Shown one piece after another: positions 8,524 to 15,424 of a DNA stretch of 21,172 bases. The notes beneath the pieces are model-generated. The model was not told the DNA's origin, made no database searches, and worked only from the letters and a program-made list of their open reading frames with translations. The stretch is from contig CAZYBG010000050.1 in assembly GCA_964645155.1 (NCBI GenBank), forward strand, positions 1 through 21,172, in the 5' to 3' direction. Both the position numbers and the translations under genes were made by a program. Position 1 is the first letter of the stretch. Every line of letters begins with the position of its first letter. The DNA is from CAZYBG01 sp964645155 (GTDB lineage Bacteria > Pseudomonadota > Alphaproteobacteria > Rhodobacterales > Rhodobacteraceae).

Positions 8524-9846
8524 CTACTCGCCCGGCACCGGGACGCCGATCGCGTCGTTCAGCACCACCTCGAGCGTGTCGCCCGGCTGCAGTTCGCTGT
8601 CCATCTCGACGACGACGGGTCGGATCGTCTCGCCGTCGCGGCGATAGGCCCGGATCACCACGTCCGAGGACAGCATGGCCGCCGCGGTACCTTCGCCGTC
8701 GACCACGCCGGACAGGTTCTGCGTCAGGAGATCCATCCGCAGCCGCGCCTCGACCACCGCCGCGCTCAGCTGCTCGCGCAGGGTCAGAAGCTCGGTGAGC
8801 CGGTTCTCGTCATAGGCCGCAATCTCACGCTCGAGCCGGGTGACTTCGAGCCGCCCCGCCGCGAGCTGGTTCTCGAGGTCGAGAAGCCGCGAGGCCGACA
8901 GGACGGTGTTGCGCCGCACCTCGGACAGCCGGGTGGCCGGCACCAGGCTGCGGCTGACGAGGTCCTGGGTGCGTTGCTCCTCGGCCTCGTCGGAGTCGAG
9001 CGCCTCCTGCTGGTTGGCGCGCTGCGCGGTCAGGATCTCCAGCCGCTCGCCGGCCTGCGAAAGCGCCTGCTCCAGGTAGGTCCGGTCGCCGTCCTGCGTC
9101 TGGAGCCGCATCTCCATCAGCCGCAGCTGCTCGTTCGTCAGCGTGGCGAGGACCTCGCGCGAGACGGCGACCTGCTGCGGGTCGATCGGCTGCGGCTCGG
9201 CCAGGCCCTCGATCTCGGCCGTGGTCCGCCAGCGGCGGGCGAGCGCGGTGGCATGATCGAGCGCGGCGCGCGCGTACTCGTTCTGCCAGCGCACGATCTG
9301 CGCCGGATCGGCGATCGAAAGGTCGGCAAGCAGGCTCGACCGGACGCCGCCCGCCACCGCGATCGCGCCGCGCGCGGTGACGCCGGGCCGGAACGGGACC
9401 TCGCCGGGCCGCGCCACGTCGCCCGAGACGATCACCGGACGGTAGGCGATCACCTCGAGCGAGATGTCCTCGGCCTCGATCTGGATCAGCTTGAGAAGCC
9501 CTTCGGGCGTGTAGCGCTTGAACACGCGGCCCTCGGACAGCTGGCGCACTTCCTCGATGATCTCCGACAGCATGCGGTCGGCGGCCCGCACCCGGCCCGG
9601 CCAGGCGAGGTTCAGGTAGCCCTCGGCATCGACGGTGGTGTCGACCTCGGAGTTCGGCAGGCCGAGGATCGAGAGCCGGAGCGTGTCGCCCGGGCGGATC
9701 GGAAAGCTCTGCGCGAGCACCGCCGCTGGCGCGGCGAGCGCCAGGCAGAAGAGCGCGGCGGGCACGACGCGCGGGACAAGGGGGCGAAGGACGGCGACGA
9801 GACGGGCGCGGGACGCGCGGGAAAGGGTGCGGAACATAAGAATCAT
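8524..9846 (-). CDS. Polysaccharide export protein, ExoF/Wza-like
   Basis: This is a 440-residue secreted protein, or 437 if begun at ATG 9837, which has a weak GAAG at better spacing. The signal peptide runs to 'VLA|QS' near residue 46. The Poly_export domain follows ('PIRPGDTLRLSILG', then 'VDAEGYLNL'), with an SLBB-type stretch 'VIVSGDVARPGEV' (about 138-150). Residues from about 180 to 370 are rich in Leu/Glu/Arg/Gln heptads and should form long coiled coils. A second SLBB-like segment ends the protein ('ELQPGDTLEVVL'). This layout matches ExoF-type periplasmic/outer-membrane export components more than compact Wza. It is convergent with the GH9 gene, 16 bp apart, and probably exports the polymer made by that operon. 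There is no lipobox. Confidence 0.88.
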   Translation of the reverse strand: MILMFRTLSRASRARLVAVLRPLVPRVVPAALFCLALAAPAAVLAQSFPIRPGDTLRLSILGLPNSEVDTTVDAEGYLNLAWPGRVRAADRMLSEIIEEVRQLSEGRVFKRYTPEGLLKLIQIEAEDISLEVIAYRPVIVSGDVARPGEVPFRPGVTARGAIAVAGGVRSSLLADLSIADPAQIVRWQNEYARAALDHATALARRWRTTAEIEGLAEPQPIDPQQVAVSREVLATLTNEQLRLMEMRLQTQDGDRTYLEQALSQAGERLEILTAQRANQQEALDSDEAEEQRTQDLVSRSLVPATRLSEVRRNTVLSASRLLDLENQLAAGRLEVTRLEREIAAYDENRLTELLTLREQLSAAVVEARLRMDLLTQNLSGVVDGEGTAAAMLSSDVVIRAYRRDGETIRPVVVEMDSELQPGDTLEVVLNDAIGVPVPGE

Positions 9847-9960
9847 CTTCGGTTCAATGGATGCGCCATGATCCTAGCATGGCATCGCCCCCGCGCACAT
9901 GCCATCCCGCAAGGGTCGCACCGGTGCCAGTGCCGCTTCTTTCAGCGCCGCGGGCGCCGA

Positions 9961-10407
9961 TCACCGGTCGAGTATCCTGCGAGAGGTGAGAAAGTTGACG
10001 ACCATTCCCGCGAGAGTTGCCGGGACCAGCGCCAGCACCGGCCAGGCTGTCGCCAGGTCGCTGGCCCGGATCACCGCGACGAAGACGGCGTAGTTGATCG
10101 CAAGGCCCAGCGCCATCGCCGAGAGGTAGCTCAGGAACTCCGCGATCCGGGGCGGGCGCGTCGTGCGGAAGGTCAGCGTGCGGTTCAGCATCCAGGTGGT
10201 CAGCACGGCGCACAGGAACGAGGGAATCCGCGCGATCTCGGGCATCAGGCCGAGGATCGCCGTGCCGAGCGTCAGCACGCCGGCATCGACCACGAAGGCG
10301 ATGCCGCCCGCCACCGCGAAACCGGCAAGCTGGCGCGGCAGGCCGTTCCTGCGGCCGTCCTGCGGGCCGGGCGGCGGATCGTCCTGCGGACCGGGCGGCG
10401 GGGTCAT
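9961..10407 (-). CDS. GtrA-like family membrane protein
   Basis: This small 148-residue protein has about four membrane helices (near 27-48, 60-78, 90-112 and 122-142). It carries GtrA landmarks: 'FAVAGGIAFVVDAGVL' in helix 1, 'NRTLTFR' (75-81) after helix 2, and 'NFLTSRRILDR' at the end. GtrA proteins are thought to flip undecaprenyl-phosphate-linked sugars for O-antigen or cell-wall glycosylation. The N-terminal 18 residues are a duplicated PPPGPQD element not typical of the family. It is divergent from a GtrB-like glycosyltransferase only 81 bp away, which fits a GtrA/GtrB pair. Confidence 0.88.
   Translation of the reverse strand: MTPPPGPQDDPPPGPQDGRRNGLPRQLAGFAVAGGIAFVVDAGVLTLGTAILGLMPEIARIPSFLCAVLTTWMLNRTLTFRTTRPPRIAEFLSYLSAMALGLAINYAVFVAVIRASDLATAWPVLALVPATLAGMVVNFLTSRRILDR
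10357..10404 (-). repeat. 24-bp tandem duplication in the gtrA-like gene
   Basis: Two nearly identical 24-bp units (10357-10380 and 10381-10404) encode the PPPGPQD-D-PPPGPQD N-terminus of the GtrA-like protein. The duplication is in frame and ahead of the first membrane helix. Confidence 0.75.
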
Positions 10408-10488
10408 GCGCGCGCGCCTTTGCAGCGCCCACGACCCGGGCTATTGTCGGCGTGCCCGGTCATCCGCGCAGGTTCCTGTGAGGCATTG

Positions 10489-11508
10489 GTGAAAGACACC
10501 CTGATCGACCTCGGCGACTTCGAGATTGCCGTCATCCTGCCTTGCTACAACGAAGCGGCTGCGATCGGCCAGACCGTCGCCGAGTTCCGTGCCGCGCTGC
10601 CGGCGGCGCAGATCTATGTCTACGACAACAACTCGCGCGACGCGACGGCGGCCCGCGCCGCCGAGGCCGGCGCCATCGTCCGCCACGAGGGCTACCAGGG
10701 CAAGGGCAACGTCGTCCGCCGGATGTTCTGCGACGTGGAGGCCGATATCTACGTCATGGCCGATGGCGATGCGACCTACGACGCGGCGGCGGCGCCTGAG
10801 ATGATCCGCCGCCTCGTCGCCGACAATCTCGACATGGTGAACGGCGCCCGCCGCCACAGCGACGCGACCGCCTACCGCCGCGGCCACCGCTTCGGCAACC
10901 GCCTCCTCACCGGCCTCGTCCAGCTGTTCTTCAGCCGCCGGTTCGACGACATGCTGTCCGGCTACCGGGTGTTCAGCCGCCGCTATGTGAAGAGCTTTCC
11001 GGCGATGTCGGGCGGCTTCGAGATCGAGACCGAGCTGACGGTCCATGCGCTCGAGCTCCGGATGCCGGCGGCCGAGGTCGAGACCGCGTACCGCGCCCGC
11101 GGCGAGGGCTCGGTCTCGAAGCTCTCGACCTATACCGACGGCTTCCGCATCCTGAAGATGATCGGCTTCCTGGTGAAGGAGGAAAAGCCGCTCCAGTTCT
11201 TCTCGGCGATCGCGGCGATCGTCTTTCTGCCCTCGGTCGCGATGTTCGTGTCGGTGCTGTGGGAATATGTCGAGACCGGCCTCGTCCAGCGCTTCCCGAC
11301 GCTGTTCGTGGCGCTTTCGGGGTTCGTGATCGCGGCGCTCGCGCTGGTCTGCGCGCTGATCCTCGACACGATCTCGCGCGGCCGGCGCGAGACGCGGCGG
11401 TTGCGCTACCTGGCCCTGCCGGCGCCCGGCGCACGCCTCGTCGGGCGCGGCGGGTCACTCGCCGCGGCGTTCGGCGACCTTGCCGGGGCGCGCGGCGAAC
11501 AGAAGTAG
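10489..11508 (+). CDS. GtrB/DPM1-like membrane glycosyltransferase family 2
   Basis: The protein has 339 residues from GTG 10489, with TGAGG five bases upstream; a TTG one codon earlier is possible. The frame is open far upstream, but only here does protein-like sequence begin. The GT-A domain shows 'AVILPCYNEAAAIG' (14-27), 'YVYDNNSRDAT' (43-53), 'HEGYQGKGNVVR' (66-77) and the DXD motif in 'VMADGDATYD' (89-98). The C-terminus has two membrane helices (about 228-250 and 262-285), as in polyprenyl-phosphate glycosyltransferases. It likely loads a sugar from UDP/GDP donor onto undecaprenyl phosphate for the divergent GtrA-like protein. The final 54 bp overlap the convergent membrane-protein gene. 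Confidence 0.87.
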   Translation: MKDTLIDLGDFEIAVILPCYNEAAAIGQTVAEFRAALPAAQIYVYDNNSRDATAARAAEAGAIVRHEGYQGKGNVVRRMFCDVEADIYVMADGDATYDAAAAPEMIRRLVADNLDMVNGARRHSDATAYRRGHRFGNRLLTGLVQLFFSRRFDDMLSGYRVFSRRYVKSFPAMSGGFEIETELTVHALELRMPAAEVETAYRARGEGSVSKLSTYTDGFRILKMIGFLVKEEKPLQFFSAIAAIVFLPSVAMFVSVLWEYVETGLVQRFPTLFVALSGFVIAALALVCALILDTISRGRRETRRLRYLALPAPGARLVGRGGSLAAAFGDLAGARGEQK

Positions 11509-12957
11509 CGTCGCCAGGAACGGCACCAGCCAGATCAGCCGCGCCTGGTAGCGGTGATGCGCGTCCGAGAGCGCGCCGCCGGCGATCGCGTTGCCGACGA
11601 GCGTGGCGATCGTCACCACGACCAGCGCCGCACCGAGCCGGCCGAGCCGCCCCGCAAAGGCGAGCGCCGCGAGGAGCAGCGCGCCGGCCACCGCGCCGGC
11701 ATAGACGAGGACCGAGAGCACCCCGAACGGCACCGCGCCCTGTGCCGCGCGCGAGGCGCCGAGCCGGTCCAGCGCCGCGGGCGGCAGGTAGTTCGGCGCC
11801 GAGGTGGCATGGACATCGGCCGCGGTGGCGAATTCGTAGAGCCCGAACATGGCGAACTGCCGGGCCGTATTGCGGAGCGCCGCGCCGACCTGCCGGCCCG
11901 GCGCGCGCGCCGCGGCGGTCAGGAACACCGCGAAATCCTCGCGCGAGAGCCGCGCGCGGAGCGCGGCGTCGCCGGCGCCGTAGAAGCCCTGCGCGGTGTC
12001 CCACAGGAAGACCTGCGAGTCGGCGTTCGCCACCGGATCGGCGGCGCAGACCGCGAAGTCGACGCCCGGGCAGCCGGCGGCGATCATCTCGGCCACCGGC
12101 CCGTCCTCGAGCCCGCGGGCCGTCAGGTAGGGCGGGTTCGCCGGATCGACGCCGAAGACCGCGCGGATCGCCAGGGTGAAGAGCACCACGCCCGCAAGCC
12201 CCGCGGCGCAGGCGCTGGCCGCTGCCAGCGTTCCCGCGCCGCTGGGGCGCAGCGGGCGGATCGCGGCCAGCGCGGCCACCACCACGACGAGCCCGGCGGC
12301 GAGCAGGATGTGCGAGGTGTGGACGAGCAGCGCCCCCGCCAGCGCGACCCAGAGGAACAGCCGGGCCCCCCAGCCCAGCCGGGGCCAGCCCCAGGCCAGG
12401 AGCCCGATCCCGAGCGGTACCGCCGCGGCGAAGACATCGGGCATCAGGTAGCCCGCGAAGTAGGGCAGCGGCGTCGCCGCCGCGCACACGAGCCCTGCCG
12501 CCAGGTAGGCGCGGAGCGGCCGGTCGGGGACGACGAGGCGCGCCGCGATCCAGGCGAGGCCGGCGACGATCAGCGCCTGCACCAGCGCCACCGCGAACGG
12601 CGACAGGCCGAACAGCAGGTAGAGCGGCACCCCGTAATAGGGCGAGCGGGCGAAGGACAGTTCGGTCGCGTCCGCCGCCCCGTCCGCCACCCCGTCCGCC
12701 GCCCCGTCCGCCACCCCGTCCACTGCCGTGGCCGCCGTGGCTGCGCCTCCGGCATCCACCGGTGCTGCCGGTTCCGCCGGCGCCCCCCGGTCGAGCCGGC
12801 GGGCCGCGAAACCCACCGCCGCACTGCCCGCGTTGTAGTAGCCGCGGCTGTCGTAGAACACGAAGGGATAGCCGTTGAGCACCGCCGGAAGGCACTGCAG
12901 CATCGCGAAGAGGGCAAGCGCGAGGCCGATGGCGGCGGGCCGGGGCGGGGGGCGCAT
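11455..12957 (-). CDS. Large polytopic membrane protein, possible GT-C glycosyltransferase
   Basis: This protein of 500 residues starts at ATG 12957 with AGAAG eight bases upstream; ATG 12987 would add ten residues. It has a signal-anchor helix, then a first periplasmic loop with 'FYDSRGYYN' (about 34-42), and about ten further hydrophobic helices before a basic C-terminus. An acidic residue in the first external loop followed by many helices is the architecture of GT-C enzymes that use polyprenyl-linked sugars, such as GtrC or ArnT-like proteins. I cannot name the family with certainty. A tandem-repeat insert (DGVADGAAD units) lies in the first loop. Convergent with the GtrB-like gene, it could be the final transferase of that system. 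Confidence 0.65.
   Translation of the reverse strand: MRPPPRPAAIGLALALFAMLQCLPAVLNGYPFVFYDSRGYYNAGSAAVGFAARRLDRGAPAEPAAPVDAGGAATAATAVDGVADGAADGVADGAADATELSFARSPYYGVPLYLLFGLSPFAVALVQALIVAGLAWIAARLVVPDRPLRAYLAAGLVCAAATPLPYFAGYLMPDVFAAAVPLGIGLLAWGWPRLGWGARLFLWVALAGALLVHTSHILLAAGLVVVVAALAAIRPLRPSGAGTLAAASACAAGLAGVVLFTLAIRAVFGVDPANPPYLTARGLEDGPVAEMIAAGCPGVDFAVCAADPVANADSQVFLWDTAQGFYGAGDAALRARLSREDFAVFLTAAARAPGRQVGAALRNTARQFAMFGLYEFATAADVHATSAPNYLPPAALDRLGASRAAQGAVPFGVLSVLVYAGAVAGALLLAALAFAGRLGRLGAALVVVTIATLVGNAIAGGALSDAHHRYQARLIWLVPFLATLLLFAARPGKVAERRGE
12670..12721 (-). repeat. 12/24-bp tandem repeat within the GT-C-like gene
   Basis: Four 12-bp units alternate GTCCGCCGCCCC and GTCCGCCACCCC on the + strand, so the exact period is 24 bp, with a partial fifth copy. 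On the coding strand they give alternating Asp-Gly-Val-Ala and Asp-Gly-Ala-Ala in the predicted first extracytoplasmic loop. Confidence 0.88.
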
Positions 12958-13060
12958 GGCAATGACTTCTGGGTGATGTCGGGGCATGCCCGCCGGCCGA
13001 CGATCCGCAATCGGCGCCCGCCGTCAACCCTTTTCGTGCCGGGCGCCCCGGGCCGCCCGG

Positions 13061-13834
13061 CTATTCGGCGGCCACGGCGGGGGCCTCGGGCCGGACCCGC
13101 CGGGCGAGGGGGCCCGCCGGAATCCGCCGGTCGAACGACAGCGCGATCCCGCCCAGCCGGGCCCGCATGTGCATCAGAAGCGTCATCAGGAAGGTGGCGA
13201 CGCCGAGCATCTCGAGCGTTTCCTCGAGATGCGCGAAGACCTGATAGGTCAGGTGCTGCATCGTCGTGCCGTGCTGGGTGATCGCGATGCCGGCGACCAT
13301 CTCGAACCCGAGCGCGCCGCCGAGGAACAGCGCCGCCGAAAGGATCACCAGGAACCGCAGCCGCCCCTGGAACTCGCGGATGAAGGGAATGTAGGCCAGA
13401 AGGCCGACCGGCACGATGACGAGCGCCGGCAGCAGCCAGGCGAAATGCAGCGCACCGGTGGTGCCGAACACGTGGCGCAGCCGGTTTCCCATCTCGTGGA
13501 TCTCGGTCGCCTCGTCGAGCGACAGGAACAGGAAGACGGCGGCGAGCAGGTACCAGCGCGCCCGGCTCCAGCCCGGGAGCGTCCGGTCGGCGAGCGGGTA
13601 GAGGAACAGGACGAGCGCCACCGCGGCGAGCATCAGCGACGAGAACCAGGCGCCGAGACTGCGCTCGCGGTCGAGGCTCAGCCGGTCGATCCGCTCGGCA
13701 TCGATGCCGGCGCCGCGGAGGTGGATCAAGACCTCCTGCGCCAGGCTGACGAGGACGATGAACGCCACCGCGCCGAACAGGGCGGTGCCGATCCGCCGCA
13801 GGAGGGCCGGGTGGCTGCTGAGCGGCGGGGTCAT
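13061..13834 (-). CDS. Uncharacterised six-helix membrane protein with Asp/Glu/His motifs
   Basis: I do not recognise the family. The 257-residue protein starts at ATG 13834 after GGAGG at six bases. It has about six hydrophobic segments (near 17-36, 62-83, 93-107, 128-150, 160-182 and 206-224). Polar, potentially metal-binding residues cluster around helices: 'SLDEATEIHEMG' (105-116), E178 in 'GFEMVAG', and 'HLEETLEMLG' (202-211). Acidic and His residues on several membrane helices suggest an integral-membrane hydrolase or a metal or lipid enzyme, but this is inference. A Pho-box-like site lies about 125 bp upstream, so phosphate starvation may control it. It is followed 103 bp downstream by the GT-C-like gene in the same direction. 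Confidence 0.8.
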   Translation of the reverse strand: MTPPLSSHPALLRRIGTALFGAVAFIVLVSLAQEVLIHLRGAGIDAERIDRLSLDRERSLGAWFSSLMLAAVALVLFLYPLADRTLPGWSRARWYLLAAVFLFLSLDEATEIHEMGNRLRHVFGTTGALHFAWLLPALVIVPVGLLAYIPFIREFQGRLRFLVILSAALFLGGALGFEMVAGIAITQHGTTMQHLTYQVFAHLEETLEMLGVATFLMTLLMHMRARLGGIALSFDRRIPAGPLARRVRPEAPAVAAE

Positions 13835-13957
13835 GCGCCGCCTCCGGCGCCGGGACGGCCCGCGCCGTCGCTCCTGCGAAGGGTCATGGCGCGCCGCGCG
13901 ACGCTGCCCGCCTGCCGTTCCACAAACCTGCGCCGCATCCTACACCCCGTCGCCATC

Positions 13958-13975
13958 ATGACAGTTTTGTAACAG
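13958..13975 (-). promoter_or_regulatory. Pho box (PhoB binding site), candidate
   Basis: Read on the - strand, the site is CTGTTAC, four A bases, then CTGTCAT: two 7-bp direct repeats 11 bp apart, matching the known Pho box layout and consensus (CTGTCAT-4-CTGTCAT) with two changes in the first half. It lies in an unusually AT-rich island between a - strand membrane-protein gene (start 13834) and the tRNA. Its orientation fits control of that gene. The rest of 13835-14116 holds no convincing gene. Confidence 0.6.
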
Positions 13976-14116
13976 TAATATGAAACGGCGCGCGATAAAG
14001 GGGATTGGTGTTTCCGGGGTGCGGAAGGAAACAATGGCAGCCAGCACCGATTTCCGTCGCCGGGGCGGCGCCGGGCCTCACGCCGAGGTTGAAGGGCGCG
14101 CGGGAGGCAATCCGTA

Positions 14117-14192
14117 TGGTAGGCCCGGAGGGATTCGAACCCCCAACCTAAGCGTTATGAGCGCTCTGCTCTGACCGTTGAGCTACGGGCCC
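14117..14192 (-). tRNA. tRNA with CAT anticodon, probably tRNA-Ile2 (lysidine type), else elongator tRNA-Met
   Basis: A complete 76-nt cloverleaf can be drawn on the - strand: a 7-bp acceptor stem with a G1-U72 wobble, D stem GCTC/GAGC, anticodon stem GAGCG/CGCTT with loop CTCATAA, 5-bp T stem with TTCGAAT loop, and an encoded CCA. The anticodon is CAT. It is not initiator tRNA: there is no C1xA72 mismatch and no three G-C pairs at the base of the anticodon stem. C4-G69 and C5-G68 in the acceptor stem match features used by TilS on tRNA-Ile2 and favour Ile over elongator Met, but this is not decisive. The 3' end faces the polysaccharide region. Confidence 0.93.
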
Positions 14193-14201
14193 GCCGCCGC
14201 C

Positions 14202-14230
14202 TGCCTAGAAGCGGCGCCGGGGCCGGTCAA
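14202..14230 (-). promoter_or_regulatory. Candidate sigma-70-type promoter of the tRNA
   Basis: On the - strand a TTGACC (-35 like, 14225-14230) is followed after 17 bp by TAGGCA (14202-14207), ending nine bases before the mature tRNA 5' end. The -35 and spacing are good; the -10 match is poor. Confidence 0.4.
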
Positions 14231-14303
14231 GCCCCGGCCGGCCCGGCCGCGCCATGCAGCGCCCGGTGGACGCGCCCCGCCGCGGCTGCTAAGGGCCGGC
14301 ACA

Positions 14304-14346
14304 GGGGCAGGCTCGGGGGCAGGCTCGGGGGCAGGCTCGGGGGCAG
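14304..14346 (+). repeat. 12-bp tandem repeat in the purM leader
   Basis: Three perfect 12-bp copies of GGGGCAGGCTCG (14304-14339) and a partial fourth (14340-14346) end 16 bp before the purM start codon. They are noncoding with respect to purM and G-rich, so they could affect leader structure or ribosome access. Confidence 0.9.
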
Positions 14347-14362
14347 CCACAGGATGCGGGGC

Positions 14363-15424
14363 ATGCAGAAGCAGGGAAGCGGGACGAGCTACGCCGCGGC
14401 CGGTGTCGACATCGCGGCCGGCAACGCGCTGGTCGAGCGGATCAAGCCCGCCGCCGCGGCCAGCGCGCGCGCCGGCACGATGGCGGGCCTCGGCGGCTTC
14501 GGCGCCCTCTTCGACCTCCGCGCCGCCGGCTACAGCGACCCGATCCTCGTCGCGGCGACCGATGGCGTGGGCACGAAGCTGCGCATCGCGATCGATACCG
14601 GCGAGCTTGACACAGTCGGCACCGACCTCGTCGCGATGTGCGTCAACGACCTCGTCTGCCAGGGCGCCGAGCCGCTGATCTTCCTCGACTACTTCGCGAC
14701 GGGCCGGCTTGACGTCGCGCAGGCGGCGCGGGTGATCGAGGGCATCGGACGGGCCTGTGCCGCGGCCGGCTGCGCGCTGGTCGGCGGCGAGACCGCCGAG
14801 ATGCCGGGGATGTATCACGGCGCCGATTTCGACCTCGCGGGCTTCGCCGTGGGCGCGCTGGAGCGTGGCGCGGCGCTGCCCGCCGGCGTCGCGGCGGGCG
14901 ACGTGCTGCTCGGCCTGCTGTCCGACGGGGTGCATTCCAACGGCTTCTCGCTGGTCCGCAAGGTGGTGGCCGAGGCCGGGCTCTACTGGCACTCGCCGGC
15001 GCCCTGGGACGCGGCGCAGAGCCTCGGGACGGCGCTGCTGACGCCGACGCGGCTCTATGTCGGGCCGGTGCTGGCCGCGATCCGCCAGGGCGGCGTGCAC
15101 GCCGCGGCCCACATCACCGGCGGCGGCATCACCGAGAACCTGCCGCGCGTCCTGCCGGCGGGCCTCGGCGCCGCGATCGACCTCGGCGCCTGGCGGATGC
15201 CGCCGGTCTTCGCCTGGCTCCGCGCCGAGGGCGGGATCGGCGAGGCCGAGATGCTGCGCACCTTCAACGCCGGGATCGGGATGATCCTCTGCGTCGCGCC
15301 CGACCGCGCCGAGGCGATCGCCCGCGGCCTCGCGCAGGCGGGCGAACGCGTCGTGGCGCTCGGGCGCGTGACCGCGGAAGAGGAGGCGGGAGAGGGGGTC
15401 GCCTACCGGGGCGCCCTGGAGTGA
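14363..15424 (+). CDS. purM: Phosphoribosylformylglycinamidine cyclo-ligase (AIR synthetase)
   Basis: PurM closes the imidazole ring: FGAM plus ATP gives AIR, step five of de novo purine synthesis, in the cytosol. The 353-residue protein begins 'MQKQGSGTSYAAAGVDI'; the 'Y..AGVDI..G' opening is typical. Further family motifs are 'DGVGTKL' (about 67-73), 'DLVAMCVNDL' (88-97), 'GGETAEMPGMY' and the late 'HITGGGITENLPR'. ATG 14363 is preferred because AGGA lies eight bases upstream; ATG 14354 would add three residues but has its AGG directly adjacent. Length is normal. The stop overlaps purN by four bases (GTGA), so the two are translationally coupled. A 12-bp tandem repeat precedes it. Confidence 0.97.
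   Translation: MQKQGSGTSYAAAGVDIAAGNALVERIKPAAAASARAGTMAGLGGFGALFDLRAAGYSDPILVAATDGVGTKLRIAIDTGELDTVGTDLVAMCVNDLVCQGAEPLIFLDYFATGRLDVAQAARVIEGIGRACAAAGCALVGGETAEMPGMYHGADFDLAGFAVGALERGAALPAGVAAGDVLLGLLSDGVHSNGFSLVRKVVAEAGLYWHSPAPWDAAQSLGTALLTPTRLYVGPVLAAIRQGGVHAAAHITGGGITENLPRVLPAGLGAAIDLGAWRMPPVFAWLRAEGGIGEAEMLRTFNAGIGMILCVAPDRAEAIARGLAQAGERVVALGRVTAEEEAGEGVAYRGALE

Noticed and set aside
9851..9877. Imperfect inverted repeat between the ExoF-like and GtrA-like genes, considered as a terminator
   Set aside because: The arms have a two-base bulge and no U-tract follows; too weak to call.
8278..10488. Very long plus-strand open frame running from the GH9 end into the GtrB-like gene
   Set aside because: High GC leaves alternative frames open. 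Up to 10488 it is antisense to the ExoF- and GtrA-like genes and has Arg/Gly/His-rich shadow composition.
13831..14034. Minus-strand frame of 67 codons ending in ATGA overlap with the six-helix membrane protein
   Set aside because: TTG start, no protein-like pattern, and the Pho box lies inside it; better explained as the leader of the membrane-protein gene.
13980..14174. Plus-strand frame of 64 codons ending in a 'GGIRTPNL'-like tail, with a decent ribosome site before ATG 14034
   Set aside because: Its end is the antisense translation of the tRNA, a well-known artefact; the rest is low-complexity and has no family resemblance.
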